From: Bacteroidota bacterium
GTDB lineage: Bacteria; Bacteroidota; Ignavibacteria; Ignavibacteriales; Ignavibacteriaceae
DNA: 25,251 nt
Assembly (NCBI GenBank): GCA_023453665.1
Contig: JAEXTA010000182.1
Span: 1-25,251, forward strand
Reading direction: 5' to 3'
Positions 7,292-15,105 of the stretch are shown in pieces. Under the pieces are notes generated by a model. That model ran no database searches. It was given only the letters and a program-made list of their open reading frames with translations, and had not been told where the DNA came from. Numbering within the stretch: position 1 is the first letter of the stretch; every line of letters starts with the position of its first letter. The position numbers were made by a program, and so were the translations under genes.

Positions 7292-8222
7292 ATACACCGC
7301 AGTGGTTACAGGTGGAGCAGGATTTCTGGGTTCTCATTTATGCGACAGATTGCTTAATGAAGGTTTTAAAGTTATTTGCATTGACAATCTCATCACGGGA
7401 AATATCGATAATGTAGCGCACCTTATTGGCAATGAAAACTTTGTATTCGTAAAACACGATATAACAAACTATACTTATTTACCTGGAAGAATTGATTACA
7501 TACTTCACTTTGCATCACCAGCAAGTCCCATTGATTATCTAAAACTTCCAATCCAAACTTTAAAAGTTGGTTCACTCGGAACCCATAAAGCACTAGGGTT
7601 AGCAAAAGAAAAAAAAGCCCGATTCCTTTTAGCCTCTACTTCAGAAGTCTATGGAGATCCGGTTATTCATCCTCAAAGCGAAGAGTACTGGGGAAATGTG
7701 AATCCAATTGGACCGCGCGGTGTTTATGATGAGGCAAAACGATTTGCAGAAGCATTAACTATGGCTTACCATAGATATCATGGTGTTGATACCAGGATTG
7801 TAAGAATCTTTAATACATACGGACCAAGAATGCGTCTTAATGATGGTAGAGCTTTACCTGCATTTGTGGGACAAGCATTAAGAGGTGAAGATATAACTGT
7901 TTTTGGGGATGGTTCACAGACCAGGAGTTTCTGCTACGTTTCAGATCTTGTTGATGGAATTTTCAAACTTTTGATGTCAAATGAAGTTGAACCCGTAAAC
8001 ATCGGTAATCCGGACGAGATAACAATACTGCAATTTGCAGAAGAAGTAATAAAACAAACCGGAACAAAAAGTAAAATAGTTTTTAAAGATCTTCCTGTTG
8101 ATGACCCCAAAACCCGACAACCGAATATTGAAAAAGCAAAACGGATTTTAAAATGGGAACCCAAAGTTAATCGTGCTGATGGACTTGGTTTAACGATCGC
8201 ATATTTTAAGAATATAGTTTAA
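7284..8222 (+). CDS. uxs: UDP-glucuronate decarboxylase (UDP-xylose synthase), extended SDR
   Basis: 312 residues. NAD-dependent enzyme converting UDP-glucuronic acid to UDP-xylose (or its 4-keto intermediate) in the cytoplasm. The Rossmann motif TGGAGFLG (9-16) starts the chain. The catalytic set includes Thr119, Glu121 and YDEAK (Tyr148, Lys152). STSEVYGDPVIHPQSEEYWGNVNPIGPR (118-145) is the signature segment of the decarboxylase subfamily, separating it from plain 4-epimerases. RIFNTYGPRMRLNDGRALPAFVGQALRGE and GDGSQTRSFCYVSDLVDG complete the sugar-nucleotide site. AAAGGA lies upstream of the ATG, within the wzz-like gene it overlaps. The context implies xylose or a xylose-derived sugar in the polymer. 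Subfamily is assigned with high confidence; the exact product is not. Confidence 0.93.
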   Translation: MFKYTAVVTGGAGFLGSHLCDRLLNEGFKVICIDNLITGNIDNVAHLIGNENFVFVKHDITNYTYLPGRIDYILHFASPASPIDYLKLPIQTLKVGSLGTHKALGLAKEKKARFLLASTSEVYGDPVIHPQSEEYWGNVNPIGPRGVYDEAKRFAEALTMAYHRYHGVDTRIVRIFNTYGPRMRLNDGRALPAFVGQALRGEDITVFGDGSQTRSFCYVSDLVDGIFKLLMSNEVEPVNIGNPDEITILQFAEEVIKQTGTKSKIVFKDLPVDDPKTRQPNIEKAKRILKWEPKVNRADGLGLTIAYFKNIV

Positions 8223-8242
8223 TCTGAGTTCATTAACACTTT

Positions 8243-9781
8243 ATGAAGCCCGTTAAATTTACATCTACAGTATCCGGTGCATCGCTTCTGATCGCAACAT
8301 TTGCAATAGCTTCAAAGGGATTAGGTTTTTTAAGGGAAGTTATTTTTGCAAGTATTTACGGGCTATCAGTTGAATTCGACATATATCTGATTGGTGCAGT
8401 AATTCCACTCACAATTAATACCATTATTCTTTGTATTGGACAAAATTATTTTGTACCGGTACTGAATAAAACTACAAAAGAAAATCCCCAAAAGTCATTG
8501 TCATTTGTTCGTTCAAATATATTATTTTTTTTTATTGGTGGGGTTTTCATTTCGCTTCTATTATTCTTAACTGCTGAATCAATACTGGCAGTTTTTATTA
8601 AAGATACAAATGTTAAGAATTTTAATAATACATTAAATGTCTATTTATTGTTTTTATTAACAATACCCATTACTGCAATTATATCATTAATCATTGGCTA
8701 CTTTCAAGCTAGGAGCGAATTTAAGTATTCAGTATCATCTAGTATCATTCCAAATATTATAGTCTTATTGGTCGTTTACTTCTGGGGAAATCATAATATT
8801 TTAGCGATTCCTGTTGGGTTTGTGATAGGAAATTTTATTCAATTGGTTTATCTGATTTTGGCATCAAAAGAAATCATTTCTACTCATACTTCGGGTAAAT
8901 TTTATGGTAAATTCTTCTATAGTTCAAACGTGTTATCAATTCTAATTATCGTGAGTATCGAAATAATCGGTCAGTTATATGCCATATCTGATCGGTATTT
9001 TTATAATTTGGTTTCAGTAGGAGCCATTTCAGCACTCAATTATGCCTATACAATTTTTCTCCTTCCAATTTCGATTTTATCAATATCCTTAACTACTGCT
9101 TTATTCCCCAAATTTTCTAAACTATTTAATGAAGGAAAGATCGATGAATTGGAAAAAGTATTTAATCATGGGATGATAGTCAGTGTTGGAATTTTTATTC
9201 CAATAATGATTTTATTCATAGTTTACGGTAATACTCTGCTTGGATTAGTATTTGAGAGAGGGAATTTTTCAACTAATGAGACTAGAATTACGTCACAAGT
9301 TTTAAGTTATTATTCACTAGGGATTGTTTTTTATGCTGTCTATGCAGTTATAAACAAATTATTTTACAGTAGCAGTATGCTTAAAAGTTTGTTTTATATT
9401 TCAGTTGTTGGAATTATTGTTAAAGTAATGATAAACTTTATTTTAGTTAATCTAATGGCTCAAAATGGATTGGCTCTGGGAACAACAATTAGTTACACTT
9501 TTTTTTTTCTGGTCTCAATAACTACAATCCGTAAAAAGCTTCGTTTTAAAAGCAGAATAAAATTTAGTTCAACTTTTTTGTTTTATTTATTAAATGGAAT
9601 ATTTTCCATGCTTGTAGCATTTATACTATCAGACACTCTATTGGTTCAAAAGTTATTAGGAGTATTTGTCTTTGTGATAGTTTATTCGATTAACTTAATA
9701 ATTCTGAAAAGTTCACTTTTACAAATATTAAAAACTACGTTTATCCAAAATATTATCCCTAATTTTAAAGAAGGTTATTAA
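8243..9781 (+). CDS. MurJ/MVF-superfamily flippase in the Wzx position
   Basis: 512 residues, nearly all hydrophobic, with about 14 membrane segments. The N-terminus IATFAIASKGLGFLREVIFASIYGLSVEFDIYLIGAVIP (about 17-55) follows the MurJ pattern (SrxxGfxREvxxAxxFGxxxxxDaFxxAxxiP). GLVFERGNFSTNETRITSQVLSYYSLGIVFYAVYAVINKLFYS (about 333-375) matches the MurJ segment around LFERGaF. Members carry lipid II or other undecaprenyl-linked glycans across the membrane. Lying between UDP-sugar and heptose genes, it most likely flips this locus's lipid-linked repeat unit, but it could be a second lipid II flippase. The gene contains runs of 9 T (8525-8533) and 10 T (9499-9508). The start ATG is 20 bases after the upstream stop. 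Confidence 0.87.
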   Translation: MKPVKFTSTVSGASLLIATFAIASKGLGFLREVIFASIYGLSVEFDIYLIGAVIPLTINTIILCIGQNYFVPVLNKTTKENPQKSLSFVRSNILFFFIGGVFISLLLFLTAESILAVFIKDTNVKNFNNTLNVYLLFLLTIPITAIISLIIGYFQARSEFKYSVSSSIIPNIIVLLVVYFWGNHNILAIPVGFVIGNFIQLVYLILASKEIISTHTSGKFYGKFFYSSNVLSILIIVSIEIIGQLYAISDRYFYNLVSVGAISALNYAYTIFLLPISILSISLTTALFPKFSKLFNEGKIDELEKVFNHGMIVSVGIFIPIMILFIVYGNTLLGLVFERGNFSTNETRITSQVLSYYSLGIVFYAVYAVINKLFYSSSMLKSLFYISVVGIIVKVMINFILVNLMAQNGLALGTTISYTFFFLVSITTIRKKLRFKSRIKFSSTFLFYLLNGIFSMLVAFILSDTLLVQKLLGVFVFVIVYSINLIILKSSLLQILKTTFIQNIIPNFKEGY

Positions 9782-9838
9782 GAATATTATTTACAGATAA
9801 AAAGTTTATACTCTTAATGCACTAGCAACTATAATAAC

Positions 9839-10828
9839 ATGATCATCTCACAAACCCCATTACGAATAAGCCTCTGTGGAGGCGGAACCGATTTTCAGGA
9901 GTATTATAAACTCAAGGAAGGTTTTGTTGTATCAACAGCAATCGATAAATACGTTTTTGTTATCATTAAAGAACGTTTCGATGATCTCATTTATGTTAAC
10001 TATACAAAAAAGGAAATAGTTAATTCGGTTGATGAAATCCAGCACGAACTTGTGCGTGAAGTCCTGAAAAAATCAAAACTTGATAAAGGTATAGAAATCA
10101 CAATGCTCGCAGATGTTCCATCTGAAGGCTCAGGCCTGGGTTCCTCGAGTAGTTTGACAGTTGGACTTTTGAACGCTGCCTATCATTACCAGGGAATTCA
10201 AATTACCTCTGAACAACTCGCACAGGAAGCATGTGAAATTGAAATTAATATTTTAAAGAAACCAATTGGTAAACAGGATCAGTACATTGCTGCTTATGGC
10301 GGATTGAAATCGATCAAGTTTAATAAAGATGAATCAGTAGTTACTGAACCAATTGAACTTCCTACAAACTTAAGGAGGAAACTTGGTGCTAACTTGTTAC
10401 TCTTTTATACAAACATTACCAGAAGTTCCTCATCGGTACTCACTGAACAAAAGAATTCCATAAGTAATAAACTTGCTTATCATGATTCAATAAAAAAGTT
10501 AGCGTATGAAGCCAATGAAAGTTTATTGAATGGAAATGTTGATGATATTGGTCGGCTGCTTTCAGAGAACTGGGCTCTGAAAAAAAATCTATCCTCAAAT
10601 ATCTCTAATACGGAAATAGATAAAATGTATTCAACTTCTGTTGATGCTGGAGCATTAGGCGGTAAAATATCTGGTGCTGGCGGTGGAGGATTTCTTTTGG
10701 TTTACTGCAAACGTGAGGATCAGGATAAATTACGTGAAGCAATGAAGGAATATCGGGAGATGCCTTTTATGCTTGAACCTCACGGGAGTAAAATTGTTTT
10801 TAATTATAAACGATATGATTTAAAATAA
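9839..10828 (+). CDS. hddA: D-glycero-alpha-D-manno-heptose 7-phosphate kinase (GHMP family)
   Basis: 329 residues. Phosphorylates heptose 7-phosphate at C1 to give the alpha-1,7-bisphosphate. The opening SQTPLRISLCGGGTDFQEYY (4-23) is characteristic of HddA and close sugar-1-kinases. The GHMP ATP-binding loop PSEGSGLGSSSSLTVG is at 94-109, KPIGKQDQYIAAYGG at 141-155, and the glycine-rich motif GALGGKISGAGGGGFLLVYC at 271-290. It starts at an ATG with no Shine-Dalgarno after a 57-base spacer. Nearby hddC and gmhA support the heptose assignment over the related fucose or galactose kinases. The phosphatase that would follow (GmhB) is not in the window. Confidence 0.9.
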   Translation: MIISQTPLRISLCGGGTDFQEYYKLKEGFVVSTAIDKYVFVIIKERFDDLIYVNYTKKEIVNSVDEIQHELVREVLKKSKLDKGIEITMLADVPSEGSGLGSSSSLTVGLLNAAYHYQGIQITSEQLAQEACEIEINILKKPIGKQDQYIAAYGGLKSIKFNKDESVVTEPIELPTNLRRKLGANLLLFYTNITRSSSSVLTEQKNSISNKLAYHDSIKKLAYEANESLLNGNVDDIGRLLSENWALKKNLSSNISNTEIDKMYSTSVDAGALGGKISGAGGGGFLLVYCKREDQDKLREAMKEYREMPFMLEPHGSKIVFNYKRYDLK

Positions 10829-10877
10829 AAATTGTGATTGAACATTCAACGAATATTAATTTATCCTGGAACAGAAA

Positions 10878-11993
10878 ATGAGTTTAGTTTTAGTCACCGG
10901 TGGCGCTGGGTTTATTGGTTCACACACAGTTGATCGGCTAATAAGTTTGGGTTACGATGTTAGAATTCTCGATAACCTTCAAAAACCAGTACACCTGAAA
11001 GGAAAACCGACTTATCTAAATCCAAAGGCAGAATTCATTTTGGGTGATGTAAGGGATAAATCAACTTTGATTGATGTACTTCAAGATGTGGAGTATATAT
11101 ATCACCTCGCTGCTTACCAGGATTATCTGCCGGACTTCTCAACTTTTTTTCATGTAAACGCTGTTAGCACAGCAATGATTTATGAAATCATTGTTGAAAA
11201 AAAATTAAAAGTTAAAAAAATTATAACCGCTTCATCTCAATTTGTCCAGGGGGAAGGTCTTTATAAAAGAAAAAATGGTTCATTAGTCTCGCCTTCGCAA
11301 AGACCAATTGAACAACTTGAAAGAGGAGAGTGGGACTGGAAAGATGAAGATGGTGAGTTAATGCAATGGCAATGGACTCCGGAATCGCACGCGAATCCGC
11401 CGAATGCATATGCAATATCTAAGTACTCACAGGAACTTACAACAATCTCATTCGGAAAAAGATATTCAATACCATCTGTTGCCATGAGATACTCAATAGT
11501 GCAAGGTCCTCGTCAATCATTTTATAATGCCTATTCAGGTGCGTGCAGGATTTTTAATCTTCACTATTATTTTGATAAGGCCCCTACTTTGTATGAGGAT
11601 GGTTTACAGAAAAGAGATTTCATAAACATCCACGATGTTGTTGATGCAAACCTTCTGGTACTTCAAAACCCGGATGCTGACTTTGAAGTTTTTTGTGTCG
11701 GAAGCGGGAGAGATTATACAGTAAAAGAATTTGCTGAGGTTGTTGCGAAAGTTCACAATAAAAAACATATCATTGCAAAAATTCCAGGTGAATTCAGAGT
11801 TGGAGATACAAGAAACACTTGTTCTGATAATTCAAAACTTAAATGTTTAGGATGGACTCCGAAGAGAACGATAGAAGATTCCGTTGTTGAATATTATTCA
11901 TATCTGAAAGAACAAACAGACATTGATGATATTCTGGAATATGCTGAAAAAACTATGAAGCAGTTAAATGTTGTAAGGAAAGTGAAATCCTGA
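10878..11993 (+). CDS. NAD-dependent sugar-nucleotide epimerase, dTDP-L-rhamnose 4-epimerase-like (extended SDR)
   Basis: 371 residues. The Rossmann motif TGGAGFIG (7-14), the catalytic YAISK (Tyr178, Lys182) and SS near 119-120 are intact. Two segments are unusual for ordinary GalE-type enzymes: SSQFVQGEGLYKRKNG (119-134) and the insertion PSQRPIEQLERGEWDW...TPESHANPPNAY (about 139-178). Both recall the WbiB/Tll dTDP-L-rhamnose 4-epimerase subfamily, as do RYSIVQGPRQSFYNAYSGACRIF and EFRVGDTRNTCSD. It lies between hddA and hddC, six bases before hddC, and no rml genes are in the window. Its substrate may therefore be the GDP-heptose made by its neighbours rather than dTDP-rhamnose. That substrate shift is inference; SDR membership is certain. 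Confidence 0.88.
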   Translation: MSLVLVTGGAGFIGSHTVDRLISLGYDVRILDNLQKPVHLKGKPTYLNPKAEFILGDVRDKSTLIDVLQDVEYIYHLAAYQDYLPDFSTFFHVNAVSTAMIYEIIVEKKLKVKKIITASSQFVQGEGLYKRKNGSLVSPSQRPIEQLERGEWDWKDEDGELMQWQWTPESHANPPNAYAISKYSQELTTISFGKRYSIPSVAMRYSIVQGPRQSFYNAYSGACRIFNLHYYFDKAPTLYEDGLQKRDFINIHDVVDANLLVLQNPDADFEVFCVGSGRDYTVKEFAEVVAKVHNKKHIIAKIPGEFRVGDTRNTCSDNSKLKCLGWTPKRTIEDSVVEYYSYLKEQTDIDDILEYAEKTMKQLNVVRKVKS

Positions 11994-11999
11994 AATAAG

Positions 12000-12716
12000 A
12001 TGAAAGCATTTTTACTTGCAGCAGGATTGGGCACCAGACTTAGACCGCTTACTAATAAAACTCCTAAATGTCTTGTTAATATTTGTGGCCAACCATTGTT
12101 GAACTGGTGGATCAGGCTATTCGAAAAGCATTCAATTGATGAGGTTTTAATAAATTTGCATCACCTACCTGAGCAGGTAATTAAATTCATAGAATCATCT
12201 AAGACTAATGTTAAATTCAATTTCTTTTATGAAGAAACTCTATTAGGCAGCGGAGGTACATTAAGGGAGAATAAAAATTTCGTTAAGGATGAAAACCATT
12301 TCTTAATTTGTTATGCGGATAATTTGACTAACTATAATCTCAATTTTTTTTTAGATTTTCACAAAACAAAATCAGCAGATTTCAGTATGGCATTATTCAG
12401 GACGAATACGCCGCAGTCAAAAGGAATTGTTGTTCTTGATAATCAAAAAAAAATTATAGAGTTTGAAGAAAAACCACAAAAACCCAAATCAAATTTGGCT
12501 AATGCCGGAATGTATATTTCGACGCCGGAAATTCTTGACATGATTCCTCAAAAAGAAATTACGGATATTGGATTTGATCTTCTTCCAAAACTTGTTGGAA
12601 GAAGTTATGGCTGGGAATCAAAAAATTATTTACTTGACATTGGCACACCGGCAGATTTGTCAAAGGCTGAAGAAGAATGGAAAGAAATTATAAAAGGAGA
12701 AGTAAATGACCTTTAG
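12000..12716 (+). CDS. hddC: D-glycero-alpha-D-manno-heptose 1-phosphate guanylyltransferase
   Basis: 238-residue nucleotidyltransferase that would activate heptose 1-phosphate with GTP to GDP-heptose. It shows the signature LAAGLGTRLRPLT (6-18), the PKCLV lysine (Lys23), LLGSGGTLRE (81-90), a metal-binding Asp107 in CYADNLT and the C-terminal LDIGTPADL. The small size without a hexapeptide-repeat domain fits HddC rather than GlmU or RmlA-type enzymes. The specific heptose assignment rests mainly on hddA and gmhA on either side. It is separated from the upstream epimerase by six bases and overlaps gmhA by 11 bases. It contains runs of 9 T (12344-12352) and 9 A (12445-12453). Confidence 0.9.
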   Translation: MKAFLLAAGLGTRLRPLTNKTPKCLVNICGQPLLNWWIRLFEKHSIDEVLINLHHLPEQVIKFIESSKTNVKFNFFYEETLLGSGGTLRENKNFVKDENHFLICYADNLTNYNLNFFLDFHKTKSADFSMALFRTNTPQSKGIVVLDNQKKIIEFEEKPQKPKSNLANAGMYISTPEILDMIPQKEITDIGFDLLPKLVGRSYGWESKNYLLDIGTPADLSKAEEEWKEIIKGEVNDL

Positions 12717-13263
12717 TGAATATTCTAAGTATATGAAAAGTGCGCTGGATAAAGTCAGTCAATCAGAGATAGACAAACTAATCGAATTGATATTACATGC
12801 GTATAAAAATGAAAAGATGATTTTTGTAATTGGTAATGGAGGCTCTGCAGCGAATGCATCACATTTTGCACAGGATCTTGCAAAAGGTACGAGAAAAAGT
12901 CTTGAACAAAGAAAAAGAATTAAAGCATTAAGTCTTACTGACAATCTTCCTTTCATAACAGCATTAGGAAATGATGATGGTTACGAAACCATTTTTGAAC
13001 AACAGTTACGAACCTTTGCACAAGCCGGTGATTTGTTGATAGCCATCAGCGGTTCGGGAAATAGTCCCAATATCATTAAAGCGGTTGAATGGGCAAATAA
13101 AAATGGTATCACAACAATAGGCATAACAGGATTTAACGGCGGCAAGCTCAAACAAATTAATACTTACTCTCTTCATGTTCCGCTTGATGATATGTGTACA
13201 TCGGAAGGAATACATTCCAGCATTATGCATTATGTGATACTGGAGTTGGGCAAGAAAATATAG
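12706..13263 (+). CDS. gmhA: Sedoheptulose 7-phosphate isomerase, SIS domain
   Basis: 185 residues. First step of heptose synthesis: sedoheptulose 7-phosphate to D-glycero-D-manno-heptose 7-phosphate. The SIS fold is seen in MIFVIGNGGSAANASHFAQDLAKG (38-61) and LLIAISGSGNSPNIIKAVEWA (110-130). Compared with E. coli GmhA from memory, the His61 and His180 equivalents are kept (His53, His175). The Glu65 equivalent is Asp57 and the Gln172 equivalent is Glu167, so the active site is conservatively altered. AAGGAGA just before the ATG is a good ribosome-binding site inside hddC. This is the last gene of the heptose group before the AT-rich block. Confidence 0.9.
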   Translation: MTFSEYSKYMKSALDKVSQSEIDKLIELILHAYKNEKMIFVIGNGGSAANASHFAQDLAKGTRKSLEQRKRIKALSLTDNLPFITALGNDDGYETIFEQQLRTFAQAGDLLIAISGSGNSPNIIKAVEWANKNGITTIGITGFNGGKLKQINTYSLHVPLDDMCTSEGIHSSIMHYVILELGKKI

Positions 13264-13432
13264 TAATAAATCTGACAATAGTTAAAGGTCCGTTTAAGTA
13301 TAAATATTAATTATACAATGATTCTTGATCAAAATTTCAAATTGAATAAGAATTTTCTGGTGTAACTTAAATAGCAAACAGAAAATTATAATAGTCGCTT
13401 AATAATCAAATTTTGTTCAATTGAATTTGCAA

Positions 13433-15100
13433 ATGAATAGAAGCATTTTGAATAAATTTAGTATTTCTAATCACAAAAAAATCATTCTTTCATTATTCTG
13501 TTATTTTGTAGTTGGATGTATACTAGTCCCATTTTATAGATATTCTCAGAGAGGAGATATAGTATCTTATCTATCAATTAGTGAGAAGTATATAAATGGA
13601 AATTTTTCTGATGCCGTAAATGGAGTGTGGAGTCCACTTTTATCGTGGTTACTGATTCCCTTTTTTTTGATGGATATCGAAATCCTACTAGGATTCAAAA
13701 TTTTACAGCTAATGATTGGTGCATTTATCATATTTATTGTTTTAAAGTATTCTGAATTACTTGGTATTAGGAAAAACTATCAGCACTATCTTCTCTTGGG
13801 GACAACAAGTATAATCATTTACTATTTTACTTTTTTTTTGGGGAGTCCGGATCTACTTGTTGCCGCTCTTCTTTTTTACTATCTATTTAATATAAGTAAA
13901 ATTAGTTACCTCGTTAATCCAACTGCGGGACTTAAAAGCGGAATTCTTGGTTCTATTGCTTTTTATTCGAAAGCATTTTCATTTCCATTTTTTATTCTTC
14001 ATTTCACTTTAATCAATGTATATTATTTATATCTATATCCTAGCCATAGAAATAAAATTAAAAAGAACTACTTACATGGAATGGGACTATTTATTCTAGT
14101 GTGCAGTATTTGGATCCTGATTATAAGTCTGAAGTATGATTATTTTACTTATAGTACTGCCAGTGCATATAACTTCAATATCATTGGACCAAAATACGAG
14201 TCAATTAATACTTTTAGAATTAATGCACTTTTCCCTCCTTCTAATGAAACTGCAGTTAGCTATTGGGAAGATCCTACTTTTTTACCGATAGAAAAATGGC
14301 ATCCATTCAGCTCCCCTTCAAATTTAATTTTCTTTTTTGAACATATAATTAGCAATGTAGTTTTGATGCTGTATTATATTTTTATTTTTTCTCCCTTTTT
14401 TTTGTTTCTTTTGATATTCAAATTCAAAGACTATAAAACACTAGATCCGATTTTAACGGTAGCGTTAGTAACAATCTTCACTTACTCATTAGGATACGTG
14501 ACACTATTTATTTATGAAAGGTTTGTCATTCTTATTTACATTTTGGTAATAGCTTTATCATTTTGGTTTATGATTGATTTTATTGAATCACTAAATAAAT
14601 CAAAATTAAAAAAAGTTATCTTTTTCTCAATCTTTATCGCTTCAATAATCGCAAAACCAATTTATTCCACAATTAAATTCTACAATGAAGGGGAGGACTT
14701 AAATATCCTATCAAAGATCCTGGAAAGAAAAAAAATATCGGGTAGCTATGCTGGAATTTCAAAAAAGCCTCTAGATGTTGATTGGAGTAATACACTTTTT
14801 CTAGCCTATCGATCAAAATCACAATTTTATGGTGAAGTAAATCCTGATCAAGAAATTGAAATAATTTTTAAAGAATTAAAAAAATATAACATAGACTATC
14901 TGTTTGATTGGAGAAATGACGTAAAAATAGTACATCCCAACTTTGAGAAAATCTTAGATTTGAAAATGACCGTAGAGGAAAAAAATCCGTTTGATAAAAT
15001 CATTTCGACACTTGATGTCTTTAAAGAAGCAATTAAAGCTAAGAATCAACGGATTACAGGTTCGAATGTAAAAGTTTATAAAATGATCTATCATCAGTAA
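13433..15100 (+). CDS. GT-C type membrane glycosyltransferase or related multi-membrane protein
   Basis: 555 residues from the ATG at 13433; a TTG at 13421 in the same frame is the alternative. About ten or more membrane segments fill residues 20-410, followed by a soluble tail of about 140 residues. The first loop RYSQRGDIVSYLSISEKYINGNFSDAVNGVWSPLLSWLLIPF resembles the GT-C layout, in which an acidic residue in the first periplasmic loop is catalytic and a WxPL motif follows. Such enzymes move sugars from polyprenyl-phosphate donors on the periplasmic face. The donor and acceptor are unknown. Strongly AT-rich, with T-runs at 13661-13668 and 13831-13839. Five bases separate it from the polymerase gene, suggesting joint work on the flipped repeat unit. 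Confidence 0.75.
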   Translation: MNRSILNKFSISNHKKIILSLFCYFVVGCILVPFYRYSQRGDIVSYLSISEKYINGNFSDAVNGVWSPLLSWLLIPFFLMDIEILLGFKILQLMIGAFIIFIVLKYSELLGIRKNYQHYLLLGTTSIIIYYFTFFLGSPDLLVAALLFYYLFNISKISYLVNPTAGLKSGILGSIAFYSKAFSFPFFILHFTLINVYYLYLYPSHRNKIKKNYLHGMGLFILVCSIWILIISLKYDYFTYSTASAYNFNIIGPKYESINTFRINALFPPSNETAVSYWEDPTFLPIEKWHPFSSPSNLIFFFEHIISNVVLMLYYIFIFSPFFLFLLIFKFKDYKTLDPILTVALVTIFTYSLGYVTLFIYERFVILIYILVIALSFWFMIDFIESLNKSKLKKVIFFSIFIASIIAKPIYSTIKFYNEGEDLNILSKILERKKISGSYAGISKKPLDVDWSNTLFLAYRSKSQFYGEVNPDQEIEIIFKELKKYNIDYLFDWRNDVKIVHPNFEKILDLKMTVEEKNPFDKIISTLDVFKEAIKAKNQRITGSNVKVYKMIYHQ

Positions 15101-15105
15101 CGAGT

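Noticed and set aside
13298..13316. GTATAA/TTATAC inverted repeat after gmhA
   Set aside because: Only six A/T-rich pairs around a seven-base loop and no T-tract; too weak to call a terminator. Nothing else was recognised in the 13264-13432 spacer.
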